Origin: Basidiobolus meristosporus CBS 931.73
Lineage: Eukaryota; Basidiobolomycota; Basidiobolomycetes; Basidiobolales; Basidiobolaceae
Direction: 5' to 3'
Length of the DNA stretch: 64,000 bases
Assembly (NCBI GenBank): GCA_002104905.1
Contig: MCFE01000260.1
Span: forward strand, 46,589 to 110,588
The notes under the pieces were generated by a model. It was not told the origin of the DNA. It did no database searches and saw only the letters and a program-made list of their open reading frames with translations. Shown here in pieces: positions 34,324 through 45,755 of the stretch; within the stretch, counting starts at the first letter, position 1, and the number at the start of each line of letters is the position of its first letter. The position numbers and the translations under genes were made by a program.

Positions 34324-35937
34324 GCCAACCTGTTTTTAGGCTATGTTACACAATAAAGGAATCATGCACCCGTGACTTGGCTATTTGTATATATCGGAAT
34401 AATGGTAATGATTGAGCCGATCGACGCTTACTCACCACATTAACTTTGCCTTGGGCATGGTGTCATTTCGTGCAAATGTTTGCTTATCTGATGGAGCTCT
34501 AATCGATTGCAATGCTGCGGAATCAAGGCTCCCAACCGTTCTTTTACCGCATTTCACCATTAGACGGAGATGGTTCCCAGGCCAGGACTTAGCACCAGAT
34601 TTATAAGCCAAATTAACCAGGAGGCCAGGATGGCGACTGCATAGGCCTTATGATTATCGTCCAAATCACCACTCAAAGATAGCTGAGCCATCTAACTAGG
34701 GCTGGGAATCTATATATCTTCCCCTTGCACAGCAAGAGCACGGCTGAAAATCACTACCTCACTGGGAGGACATGATTTGCGAATACCCTCGCCTGACCCT
34801 CACCTGGCACCATTCCGTGATCTTGCTGATATCCAAATCACTAGTACTCCATTCCCATTGGGCCTGGTTGGTGCCAAACAACCGTTCAATAAATATTGTG
34901 GTATTCAAATCAGATTGAACCAATCACGCTCGTAGCGTGTGTTAGCAATCTGTTCAATCCAAACTATAATTTACTTCCATAATCAACATCCACCTAATTG
35001 CCCAACGTTTGTTAGCCTGGTGTCGTCGCATGGATGTGGCCCGATACTTGATAGATGTGCTTCAGTGGGGCCATTTGCAGTTCAGAGCGGGTGCATGTGA
35101 GGCTTTGGGGTCTTCATACTGGAATGCGCTGAGATCTTCAACAATCACCCCATTGATCGTTGCGATAGCCTGAAGGGCTGGTCTACCATCGAGCGTCCCT
35201 GGCGATGGTCGATTCGGTCGTCAAGACGAAATTATTGCGTGATCTGACTGGCACAAAACTCACACATCACAGTAGCATCAGTCAAGGGCGAGAAATAAAC
35301 ATGTCTGTAAATCACCTTCAGACGGTGAAAATGGGTGCTTTTCATTTCTTATTTTGGCCCACATTGATAAAATAGATAAATTTCCACCTCGGGAATTTTT
35401 GAAGCGACTTTTTTTGCAGCGAGGGTCAACTGAACGTCGCTAAACACAGGGAAAGTAGGTATGGAGCCGGTCATTCCCATCTAGTCTTGTTGAATAGTTT
35501 TGGCTTAGGAGGCTTGTCACCTTGTTACTTTTGTTTTATTTCATGAATGCCTGAAAAGAGTGGCTGGTTAACCAACTTGCTATCGTTTCACTTAGGGATA
35601 GCTTGAGCTATTCGTGGAGTTGTCACTTGTTCCAGCTTTTGCGTGGACCAAAGTAAAGCACTCTGTTCATATACATGGAAGACCATTTTTAACCAGTTTT
35701 CTATACTGCAGCCTTTGGATATCATAGAATAGTGCAAGTATATTATTCAGTACGAAGGGATAGAGGAGCTTTTGTAGTTATCGATATATTCCATTTGCCT
35801 TACTAAGCAACATCCCTTTGACCCGTGCACTAAAGAGTCAGAAGGGCATACACTACGTGAATTTGCAGTCTTCTAGCACAGCAGAGAACAAAGCTAGTAT
35901 TCACACTCGCTAAAACACCCAAACACCGATTTCAACC
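34324..35937. other. long intergenic region upstream of the CHD gene, no gene seen
   Basis: 1.6 kb with scattered short frames, none with domain features or matching splice signals. No repeats shared with the transposon regions were noticed. Confidence 0.45.
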
Positions 35938-38900
35938 ATGGATAATCTACTGGGCACTCTAAACGCTTCTTCTGGAGGTTCAATTGCTCGGTTTGGCGAG
36001 ACAGAGCCTGCGGATATTCCCGCTGAACTCACAACTCACAAGCCAGAACCCGTAGATGAGGAGAGCGGTGAAGACAGCAGTAGTGATGGCAAAGTTGGCT
36101 CTGTTGCTATGAAGCAGCCCAGAATAAGAGCACCTCCTGTAGACTCCGAAAAGCCCATCCCATCGATTTCGGCGAATAGATTTTATGCTTCTACAAGGTA
36201 ATGGTTGTGGAGATAGAGCGGGGTTTCCAACATTCAGTGGTCATTAACATCCTTTATCATGTGGTATTACAGCCGACCAATAAGTAAATACGCATCGGAT
36301 TATGAAGCCTCTGACATGGTAGGCATACGTTTCGCGATGGCATTTCTATTAAACGTATTCCCTCAGCCTAACCAGTAATCTTGCATGGAATAGGATCCTT
36401 CAGATGTGTCTGACGAAGAATCAGATAGTGACCTTTCTGATCTATACAGTGAGGACGACATGTCTTCAAAAAGCAAGAGCAGGAGTAAGCGAGCGAATCC
36501 CGCCCAGCAGGGTATACACAAATACAACTGGGTGGTTCCGTATGAACCAGTAACGATCCCCTTGGGAGAAAGGGTAACAGTATCTTGAGCCATAGTCATT
36601 ATGTGTTCAACTCACTCATTGCTCAATCCCTGTAGACAATCGAAAAATTACTAGCCCATAGATACTCTCCTCAAGACTCATCGAAGGAAGAGCTTTTGGT
36701 AAAGTACAAGGTAAGGCGAGAGACCCTATACTGACTGATGCTCAATACCATCACCAACGCCGGTTTCCCCTGCTTATTTCAGAACATGAGCTACTTTCAC
36801 GCTGAATGGGTTCCTAGAGAACGTGTGGAGCAAGAGCACTTGGGGAAAACCCGTATCAAGAGATTCCTAGACAAACAAAGCTGGGACACACAGTGGGGCG
36901 ATGATCACGCGTTCAATCCGGCATTTCTGAAGATCGATCGAATCATTGATGAAGGGGAGATTGCTGTAGAGGAGACTGACGAGGAGAGTGTGTACTTCCT
37001 TGTCAAGTGGTGTGGTACTCCTTACGATCAATCCACATGGGAAAAAAAAGAAGACGTTCTGAAGATTGACCCTCAGAAGGTCGAGGAGTTCCATCAACGT
37101 CGGTTAATCTCACCGGCCAGGCCAGAGAAACCGACCCCACGGCCACCAAAAAGTAGATTCGGAAAGTTGGAGCAATCTCCCTTGTTTAAACATAGCCATC
37201 AGCTCAGACCGTATCAACTGGAAGGGCTCAATTGGTTGTTGTTCTGTTGGTTTAACCATCAGTCCTGCATTATGGCTGATGAGATGGGCCTCGGGAAGAC
37301 CGTGCAATCTGTGTCGTTTCTTTACGAGGTGTTCAGAACGTATAATGTTCAAGGCCCCTTTCTTGTCGTGGCCCCGTTATCCACGATCCCGCACTGGGAG
37401 CGGGAATTCAAGGGATGGACCGAGATGAACGCCATCGTCTTCCATGGAAGTGCTACCGCTCGCAATCTCATTGTAGATTCGGAGTTCTACTTCAAAGATG
37501 CTAGCGGGGAGGTGATTCCTAATTTCTTCAAGTTTGATGTGGTGATCACCACATACGAAATGATCACCTCTGGATCTTTGCAATTGGCCCCTATCCAATG
37601 GCGAGTGGCCGTGTTTGATGAGGCGCATCGCCTCAAGAACAAGAGCTCTAAGGTGCTGGAAATGCTGAAAACCTATCATCTAGAGCACAGACTATTGCTC
37701 ACGGGAACCCCGCTCCAAAATTCTATGCATGAGCTCTTCAGCCTGCTGAACTTCTTGCAGCCTGATCGCTTCTATGATGAGAGGGCTTTCATTCATGAGT
37801 ATGGCTCCTTGAAAACCTCGAACGAGGTGGACAAAGTCCAGAAACTATTGAAGCCATTGATGTTGCGCAGATTCAAGGAGGACGTCGAGACCAGCATCCC
37901 AATGAAAGAGGAGACGGTGATTGAAGTTGAGTTGACCAGCATTCAGAAGAAGTGGTATCGGGCCATTTTGGAGAAAAACTTCACCTGGTTGAAGAAAGGC
38001 ACAAAGGGTAATTCCTATGCCGGACCCTCCCTGATCAATGTGGTCATGGAGCTGCGGAAATGCTGCATGCACCCTTATTTGATTCAAGGTGCCGAGGAGC
38101 GGATATCACAGGAACTAAATATTTCAACAAGCGAGGAGCATTTGAAGCATATGATCGAAGCCTCCGGCAAGCTGGTGCTTGTTGACAAGTTGCTAAAGAA
38201 ACTCAAGGACGGCGGCCACAAAGTGTTGATCTTCTCCCAAATGACCCGCTGCCTTGATATTTTGGCGGAGTACCTACGCGCCCGGGAATATGGGTTCGAG
38301 AGAATCGACGGCTCTGTTCGCGGGGAAATGCGGCAAGCAGCTATCGACAGATTCTCCGCCACAGATGATTCATTTGTATTTTTATTGTGCACTCGAGCCG
38401 GTGGCGTGGGCATTAACTTGACCGCCGCCGATACCTGTGTTATTTACGATAGTGACTGGAATCCTCAGAACGACCTTCAAGCACAAGCGCGTTGCCATAG
38501 AATCGGTCAGACCAAGCCAGTACAAATATACCGACTGATCACCCGTAACACGTACGAAAAGGAGATGTTTGACAGAGCGGGATTCAAGCTTGGGTTGGAC
38601 AAAGCCGTCCTGCAGAAAATGGATGCGGCATCAGCCATGCAGGAGGAGGAGGATTCCGACCTTTCGAAGCCACTCTCGTCTCTAAGTAAAAAGGAAGTCG
38701 AGGAGCTACTTAAGAAAGGTGCGTACGGTGCTCTACTTAGCGATGATCACGATAGCGCGAAATTCTGTGAAGAGGATATCGATCAAATTCTTCAGCGCCG
38801 CACTACCGTTATCAAACACGAAACGAACGAGAAGGGGTCTGTCTTTTCGAAGGCCACGTTTAGTGTAGGAAATTCAGACGATGTTGATATCGATGACCCT

Positions 38901-41177
38901 GATTTCTGGGACAAACTGGCGAAAAAAGCGAACATGGAGGTCGAAGACGAGGAGCTCAACAACCCTTTGATCATCCACGAACCTAGGTTGCGTCGTCAGG
39001 TACAGCGTTTTGGAACTCGCCACATAAAGAACTCAGACGTCTCTGAGCCCAACTCCGATGCTGAAGATGCAGATGACACTGCCTCCAGAAGAAAATCCAC
39101 CGATGGACCTCGAATTTGGAGTCTTGCTGAAAAGACCAAACTGGAGCGGAAACTAATGGTTCATGGGTATGGCAAATGGAAACAAATTCTGGAATTGTTC
39201 CCCCGCCGCACTGAAAAGGATCTATGGGCGGTCACACGGGCTATGCTGCAGCATGTCCTCAAAAGTGTAGAGAGAACATCCGAAGAAGACATCAAGCTGA
39301 TTGAAGACATTGAATCCATCCTGCACGACGACCCTATGCTAGAAGCATCGGATGATAAGCAGGATGGGAAGAATGAAACCGATGAAGAGATCAAGCCGTA
39401 CCCAGGTGCAACCAAGAAGCAGGTGGCTGAGTACAGGTCCTTTTTGATTGACGCGCCACAGGAGTATTTCGAGCATATCGATAAGAAAGGAAGGAATCTG
39501 CTGCTTCGTATACAAATGCTGTACACTATTCGCGAAAAGATCGTACCCAAGGATCCTCAACAAGCCAAGGCCATGAGAATGCCCAGAATTACTGGCGCAG
39601 TGCCAGTTGACTGGTGGGGCATCGAGGAGGACCGAGATCTCCTCCTTGGGATTTGTAACCACGGGTATCAGCAGTACAGAGAATTACGGCAAGACCCAGA
39701 GCTATGCTTCTATGGTCGTAAGTTCATCGACAAAGATGAAGGAAACGACCCAGATCAGAGCGGGTTGTTGGACCAGACGAACGGTAGTGAATCGAAAAAT
39801 GGCGAGGAATTCGATCAAGATCAATCCGGCGACCACACACAAGCCCTACTGTGGCCATCACGCGCGGATCTTGGTGTGCGGCTGCGGCGTATCATAGCTG
39901 CATTCCAGCGGGAGCAGCTGGCGACGCAGCGCAAGAGTAAGGAGAAGGAGAAGAAACAGCAGTTGATTGATAAAATGAAGCGCAAGGAAGAGCTTCAGAC
40001 CGAAAAAATGCGAGCAAAAGAAGAGGAGGCGGCATTACGTTTGAGCAAGAGGGATAAATTTGAATTCTACCGTACGCTTATGTCGTTTGGCGTTGAGAGC
40101 AATCCTGATGGGTCTCGAAACTGGGAGAAGTTCCGAATCATGGCCAGTCTCTACAGGAAGTCAGATGCTTTATTAGACGCGCAGTACCTCCACATGATGA
40201 AGACAGCCGAGAACGTGGTCAAAAGCCAGGGGGACGATGTCGACGATACCGGCGAAAACGAAGGTGTGGCCCTAACCTTAGAAAGATCCCGGAGGTTGTT
40301 GCGGCGCGTGGATATGCTGGATACCATTCGTAATAGGGTTCTGAACCATTCTCACCTAGACGAGTATTTATCCCAAGCCAAGCCAACACCCGGTCTTCCA
40401 GAGTGGTGGGACTTCAGCATTCACGACAAAGCGCTGCTTATAGCAACCGCCAAACACGGACTCAACCAAGGCGATTTGGTTTTGAATGACCCCGAGCTAC
40501 CTTTTGGTGACAGCCTAAACGTCAGCTCCAAGAACTCCGGTGCTTCTGCTACAAAAAACACCGGCAATAGCAGTGTCTCAGAGCCCGAGGATGACGTCAT
40601 CGAGACCAAGGGCCGGGGCGATGTAACGTGGTTGAAAGAATCGGTAGCCATGCGTAGACTTGATCACCTCTGTGAGCTTGTACTTAATCCACTAGTGAAC
40701 GCCAATGCCAGAAGATCGAAGAGAACTCGTAGATCCAGCCCTCCACCCACACCCAAAACCGATTATGCGATATCCAAAAAAACTGGACTCAAAATCACCC
40801 TAAGAATGAATAAGCGGGATCGTGGAAGTGACGTTGATAGCGGGGAGGATACGGATGAGATGCTCGAAATAGCCACCAACAAGATCTCCAGCCAATCGAA
40901 AAACAGCCATGACCGTAGGAAGCACAAAGCCAAAGCCGCCGCTCATTCGAAGTCCAGATCCGCACGCCATAGGAAAACCAACAGTAGATTGTCGCCACTA
41001 TATAGCAGCGAGGACTCCTTGAACGAGCTTTCGGGGATCGATTCGGAGCCTGACTCTGACGAAAGCAAATTCGAGACCTCGGTCAAATCTTCTCGCAAGT
41101 CCCCGAAGACTAAGAAACGCAAGCTCAATCAACCCACAAAGATGGAGAAAAAAGGAAGAGCACCATCAACTAAATAA
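35938..41177 (+). CDS. CHD6-9/Kismet-type chromodomain helicase
   Basis: Five exons (35938-36197, 36273-36318, 36394-36573, 36636-36710, 36783-41177) give 1651 residues. An acidic N-terminus is followed by two chromodomains (IEKLLAHRY, HAEWVPRERV; then YFLVKWCGTPYDQSTWE). The Snf2 ATPase has MADEMGLGKT (motif I), FDEAHRLKN (motif II) and a C-lobe with LCTRAGGVGINL and QARCHRIGQ. Features of subfamily III follow the motor: KGAYGALLSDD with KFCEEDIDQIL, WWGIEEDRDLLLGICNHGY, a basic helix, RLLRRVDMLDTIR, and PEWWDFSIHDKALL. These blocks match animal CHD7 and not yeast Chd1. The protein should slide nucleosomes in the nucleus. The C-terminal 150 residues are basic and low in complexity. No BRK domain is seen. 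Confidence 0.96.
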
Positions 41178-41828
41178 TGTCCATCTCACCACTACACTAT
41201 TCCCAATGCCTGTTTCAGTTGTTTTCTGTGAAACCTAGTATGTATTTGTTCCTAGAAAGTCATTCCTAATATTATCAACCCCGTACTCTATCGCCCCTGA
41301 AATGCAATGCTATTTCAGCCGACGACTTGAAAATCGCCACCGAGTTTTTTGCCGAATGAGGGAAAGGTGGAAATACGTTGTATTTTATCCCAGGAGTTAC
41401 TCTTCAGCTGCACTCTCAGCCACTAGTCTTGAGTTTGGCGAATGAACCGGGCTGTAAATGGATAAAAATATCTTTCAAGCATCCGTAGATACATGCAATC
41501 GAGATATGTGTAAAAATACAAGCTATTTACTGGCTTCCGTGGTGGTTGGTGGGTTGGTTAGCATGGAAATTCCGTACAATGGCAATGGTGAAGCCAAATA
41601 GCACTTCATTGTAAGATAATCGAGTACAACCACTGGGCGCTCTCTTGACTGGCTGTTTTCATCAATTAGCGCCCAGCGACCTATCTTTACTTTGGGATCT
41701 GTCAGTTCGGGTCTAAGTAAATGACCATACGGGGCTTTTACTAGATGAAGGTGGTATTATTAACATCCATGCCAATATAAATACGCAGCCTGAAGCCCCT
41801 CTCCAATCGTAATTATATCTTATGCTGG
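41178..41828. other. intergenic; promoter of the polysaccharide lyase gene
   Basis: 650 bases without a gene. TATAAATA at 41776-41783 lies 134 bases before the ATG at 41910. Confidence 0.5.
41776..41783 (+). promoter_or_regulatory. TATA box of the lyase gene
   Basis: TATAAATA. With initiation some 30 to 70 bases downstream, the ATG at 41829 would be very close to the cap site and the ATG at 41910 is the better start. Confidence 0.5.
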
Positions 41829-41909
41829 GTGTTGGCTTTCTGTCTCCAGATATATAAGCACATTTGGCATTCGCCGGAAAAGTCGCGTCGACAAACTAAT
41901 CAGAGTATA

Positions 41910-42740
41910 ATGCAATACACACTTCTTTACTGGCTAACACTATACTTGGCCGGAGCTCAGGCTCAGCTTTACCCGAAGTACACCTACATCATGAACAATT
42001 TCCAACCAGCATACCTCACCAATTTGTCTGCCAGCCACTTTTGGGGCCAGGGTAACTGCCGGTTTGTAGAGAGTGCTTCTTCCACCGGAGTTAACACCCT
42101 CATGCAGGCAATCTATCCTAAGGGTAGCCGCAACCCACACGGCCCCATTGTTGGTGGGTGTGGATTTGATTTGACTCCAACGAACACTGTCATCACTCCA
42201 AACAATATTGTCGTGTTCCAATACCAAGTGTATTTTCCACCAGACTTCGATTTCGCGAGGGGTGGTAAGCTTCCTGGTATCTACGGAGGTGGTATCAGTT
42301 GTACCGGTGGAACGCCGGCATTGAATTGCTTTAGTGTGCGAATAATGTGGAGAAGAAATGGCTTTGGTGAAGCATACGTATATCTACCCCGAAGCGCTCA
42401 GGTCCCCGGCTTCTGTACGACGCCACCTGTTACGGTTTGCAATCCAATCTATGGAGCATCCATCGGTCGGGGTAGCTTCCAGTTCCTACGTAACCAATGG
42501 AACACCATCAGAATTATGTTGAAAGTCAATTCCTCACCAGGCGCGCAAGACGGATGGTTGCAAGTGGATTGGAATGAGCAGCACACAGTCAACATGGATA
42601 ACTTGGCTTGGAGGATAATGGATAATGTAACCACCAGTGGGGTAGAGTTCTCTACGTTTTACGGAGGCTCATCCCCACCATTTGATGCCCCAGCTACCAC
42701 CTTCACGCTGTTCAAAAGCGCAAGAATGGATATTTTTTAA
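41910..42740 (+). CDS. secreted polysaccharide lyase family 14 (alginate/glucuronan lyase-like)
   Basis: 276 residues, no intron. I choose the ATG at 41910 because it gives a clean signal peptide (YTLLYWLTLYLAGAQA, cleavage before QLYP); an in-frame ATG at 41829 would add 27 polar residues. The core shows the family 14 signature: KLPGIYGGGISCTGG, then FSVRIMW and GEAYVYLPRSAQ. A Lys, then Ser-x-Arg 22 residues on, then Tyr-x-Tyr 12 residues after the Arg reproduces the catalytic spacing I recall for the chlorovirus enzyme vAL-1 (K, S, R, Y, Y). Later, WLQVDWNE and FSTFYGGSSPPFDAP complete the jelly roll. The enzyme should cleave uronate polymers outside the cell by beta-elimination. Single-exon structure among intron-rich neighbours is compatible with acquisition by transfer, but other host genes here also lack introns. 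Confidence 0.87.
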   Translation: MQYTLLYWLTLYLAGAQAQLYPKYTYIMNNFQPAYLTNLSASHFWGQGNCRFVESASSTGVNTLMQAIYPKGSRNPHGPIVGGCGFDLTPTNTVITPNNIVVFQYQVYFPPDFDFARGGKLPGIYGGGISCTGGTPALNCFSVRIMWRRNGFGEAYVYLPRSAQVPGFCTTPPVTVCNPIYGASIGRGSFQFLRNQWNTIRIMLKVNSSPGAQDGWLQVDWNEQHTVNMDNLAWRIMDNVTTSGVEFSTFYGGSSPPFDAPATTFTLFKSARMDIF

Positions 42741-43028
42741 TCTCGGACAGTATCCATAAGACAGCTCCATCAGAATACAGCCTCAATAAAGCTCCAGAAT
42801 CCATCTACAACTAAACCTAGCGCACGCGAAGAGGACGGGGCTGAAGAAGTGCATTGTTATCCTTGCAATACTCGAAGCTCAACAGTAAAATAGATCCTAT
42901 CGCTATCTAGAACGCAGAATAGCTATGTGTATACAATATGGTGTGTTTATCAATGATTCACATGGTTACAAATCACAATCTAAAACGCAGGCCCGGCAGA
43001 CCAATACATAGCAGCGCCGACAAATGCT

Positions 43029-43996
43029 CTAGCTACGGTAGGTGACCTTGTTCAACAGATAGAGATGATCCACATACCCAAGATCAACGATGCTGATTAT
43101 GGGCGAGGACCGAGAGATTAGTACTAGCCACCAACCGTGGATGCCGTCGATAACTTACCCTGTGAACAGTGTTTTGAAGCTGTTGATTTCTTCCACAGTT
43201 TTAGCAACTGCTTCTTGAATAATGGAGATGGAGGATACCTCCACCAGCCAAGTATTGGTGGGGTCTAGAAGGCTCAAGGTCGAAATGTCATGCGGCGATT
43301 CGAACTAAGAATAGTGGGCATTAGTGTAAATCGGGATGAAAGCCTGTTGGGGGTACTTTACCTTGAAAATCTGAGTAACTGTGACGCGAAACATATCTTT
43401 ATATACAAAGGCGTATCCTTTTCGTACGTATTCAAATCCGAAGCTGGTGGGAATTTAGCCGTGAGTCGTGTTTTCGAAGGGAAATTCAGGGCTTCATACA
43501 TACGTATAACCAAGATTACTCATGTACTTGAAAGCATCGCCTTTCATGTTGACGTAAATCATGGGTCGCACTGTAACATTCCTTCCTGTTCGAGGCTCTG
43601 GATGTCCGTACAGGCAAAGTTGCCTTCCTCATACATGGTGATTTGTCAGCGCAAATTCTAGATGCCGAAGAATGCCGAAATGTATGGATTACCAGTTCCT
43701 TTTGAGAAGATCTGCATTTTCTGGAATACTCGAACGAAGCTTCAACATGACATCCTCGTTTCGAGCCGGTCCGATTGGGGTTTCCACTGTGGTGAAGGTT
43801 ACTCAGAGGGTGATCGAGGATCTCACTTTCATTCAAAACACTCACCAGTAGGTGTGAAACCAATTTCGTGTTCGTATATTTCAGATTGAAATTCTTCACC
43901 CCCAGTCAAACCCATCAATCGCTCTATTAATTTGGGTTTAAGTTTGTCAGGTATCTGTCCGTGAAGACTGCATTCATAGCTGGCAGATGAAGACAT
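43029..43996 (-). CDS. MED18: Mediator complex subunit 18 (MED18)
   Basis: A minus-strand gene with five short introns and about 212 residues, ATG at 43994-43996, stop at 43029-43031. The spliced product begins SSSASYECSLHGQIPDK, continues with PKLIERLMGLTG, then LKRNWQLCLYGHPEP, the strand that in human MED18 reads W-H-L-R-Y-L-G-Q-P-E, then GDAFKYMSNLGYTFGFEYVRKGYAF and FRVTVTQIFK, matching the F-x-M-G-F-x-x-E-F-V-x-K-G and K-I-x-V-x-K-I-F pattern of the family, and NTWLVEVS. MED18 forms the movable head jaw of Mediator with MED20 and links regulators to RNA polymerase II. Every junction keeps frame (one uses the AG inside GGAAG before GCAACT). I am confident of the family and somewhat less of each splice point. 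Confidence 0.85.
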
Positions 43997-44872
43997 GAAA
44001 ACAATGGGTAGAAAGACTCAAGAGCACATAGTCAACCACCAACCCAATAACTCAACGATTTTAAATACGAATCCGCTCAGAAATCGATGAATTTATAAAA
44101 ATAAAAAGCAGATTAACTACGAAAGCACAATGTAGCCAAACTAACAATTACATGTTTGTATTTCATTCTTCTGGATCAACTGAAGCAGCCTTCATGGTTG
44201 ACGAGTGATGTGGTAGTTTGTTAAACAGATGCTGTATCGTAAAACCATATGGTCACCAAAATATTCCCCTCACTTCAAGGCACAGTTGTCAGAAATTACG
44301 TTGAGCTGAGGACTTACGGCTAGAGCTCAAGCCATAGATTAGAAATGGCATTTGTTATATCTTGATGCATTCGCAACATCAACCTCTGTACTGGATTAAG
44401 ACTGAGTGCCCATCTCCAGGCAATTTTTGAAGCTTATCCCACAGCAAAGCCACACCCACCAGTACTCTGCCGCCATGTCAGGCCTACGATATCTTGAAAG
44501 GATCTTTCAACACATTTTAGTATGATTATGGACCTTTCTGGGTGAAACAAACATCTCTGCTGCCTTCGAGTCAAGTACCCGTCTCAATCTATATCTACCC
44601 GTACATCTGTAACTGTTTGATAACATTACGAAGGTAAACTGCACTAGCACGGCAGAAAAACCTAGTCGATAGGTGTATAATTGAAGCTTCACACATTTTG
44701 TTCTGCTTGAGGGACAAACTACCCATTTTGTTCACGCCTCAAGATTAGTCTGCTAACCGCTAAATTCAGGCTAACAATAGATGAATAATACACTTTGGGC
44801 GTACGTGACGGAGTCTCGATACTAATGGATGTATTGTAAATTTAGTGGGCACTCACTTCTCATTTAGCTCAA
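43997..44872. other. intergenic, no gene seen
   Basis: About 880 AT-rich bases between MED18 and the coiled-coil gene, which lie in the same orientation. Only short frames are present. Confidence 0.45.
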
Positions 44873-45491
44873 TTAGATCTTGATGTCAGGGACAAAGTCG
44901 ATATCAACCACTTCTAATGAACGCTTCAAGGATTTTAAATCCTCTCGAATATCTACCAGTGTTTGACGGGTCTCCTAAAGATACCAATAATTTCGATAAA
45001 CATACGTAAACTAGAAGAACGTGTGATCACTTAAACCAGCTCAATATATGGGCTTGGTACCAGGGAAAGATGACAATTCGACTGACCTGTATATACTTCT
45101 GGGTGTTATTTGTGCTTCCTGTAAGTTGATTAATAGAGCATTCAACGTGCTGCACTTGACCATTTACTTGAGTACGGATACTCTTCACAAGATTATCATT
45201 CGCAGTTCCTTCGATAGAAATGAAATTAGTAGACTCTTCGTGGGGGATCGCGTCAACGCTGATTTCAAATCGACGAAAGGGCCAGCATTTTCATAATAAA
45301 CTTACTCAATTCGTGTTGCATTTTGTTACCTGTCTCAAATATACAGTATGTCAAAACAGTACAATGAACTGAGAACATACACTAACTGAATTCGAATCGC
45401 TTCCATCCAGTATGATTACCAAGTAATTGATTGAAATCTGAAGTCAGCAAGCCCCTTCACCACACCGAATCTTACCAGTAATATCACACAT
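44873..45491 (-). CDS. small spliced coiled-coil protein, unassigned
   Basis: Several short exons on the minus strand. A start at 45491 gives MCDIT followed by exon pieces with FNQLLGNHTGWKRFEF and NKMQHEL. The best supported exon, about 45085-45255, encodes VDAIPHEESTNFISIEG and a helical SIRTQVNGQVQHVECSINQ, joined by an intron (44978-45084) to the last exon ETRQTLVDIREDLKSLKRS, ending FVPDIKI. The product would be about 120 to 150 residues, mostly helical with heptad-like spacing, like small subunits of tethering or adaptor complexes. The middle junction near 45265-45300 does not resolve cleanly. I cannot name the family. Confidence 0.45.
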
Positions 45492-45755
45492 CTTGATAAT
45501 CAGTATGGACCATGTACTCTGATCTACTAGTAGACAGAATCTAGCCTAATGATCCCATATTACCAAAGGACCAATTCACCTGCCTAGAATGGGATTGAGC
45601 TATAGCCACCCACGTGATTTCATCATTTGGCATTATGTAATTTTGTTCGTCACAGTATTATCAGAATCATCTGATATACAATCCTCCGATTCCCGCTATA
45701 TGATCAGAAGTTTTCTACTCTGCAACAGGAAGTCTGCTAGCAGAGTAACCTCAAA

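Noticed and set aside
38084-38413. minus-strand frames inside the CHD exon
   Set aside because: They are antisense shadows of the strongly conserved Snf2 ATPase on the plus strand.
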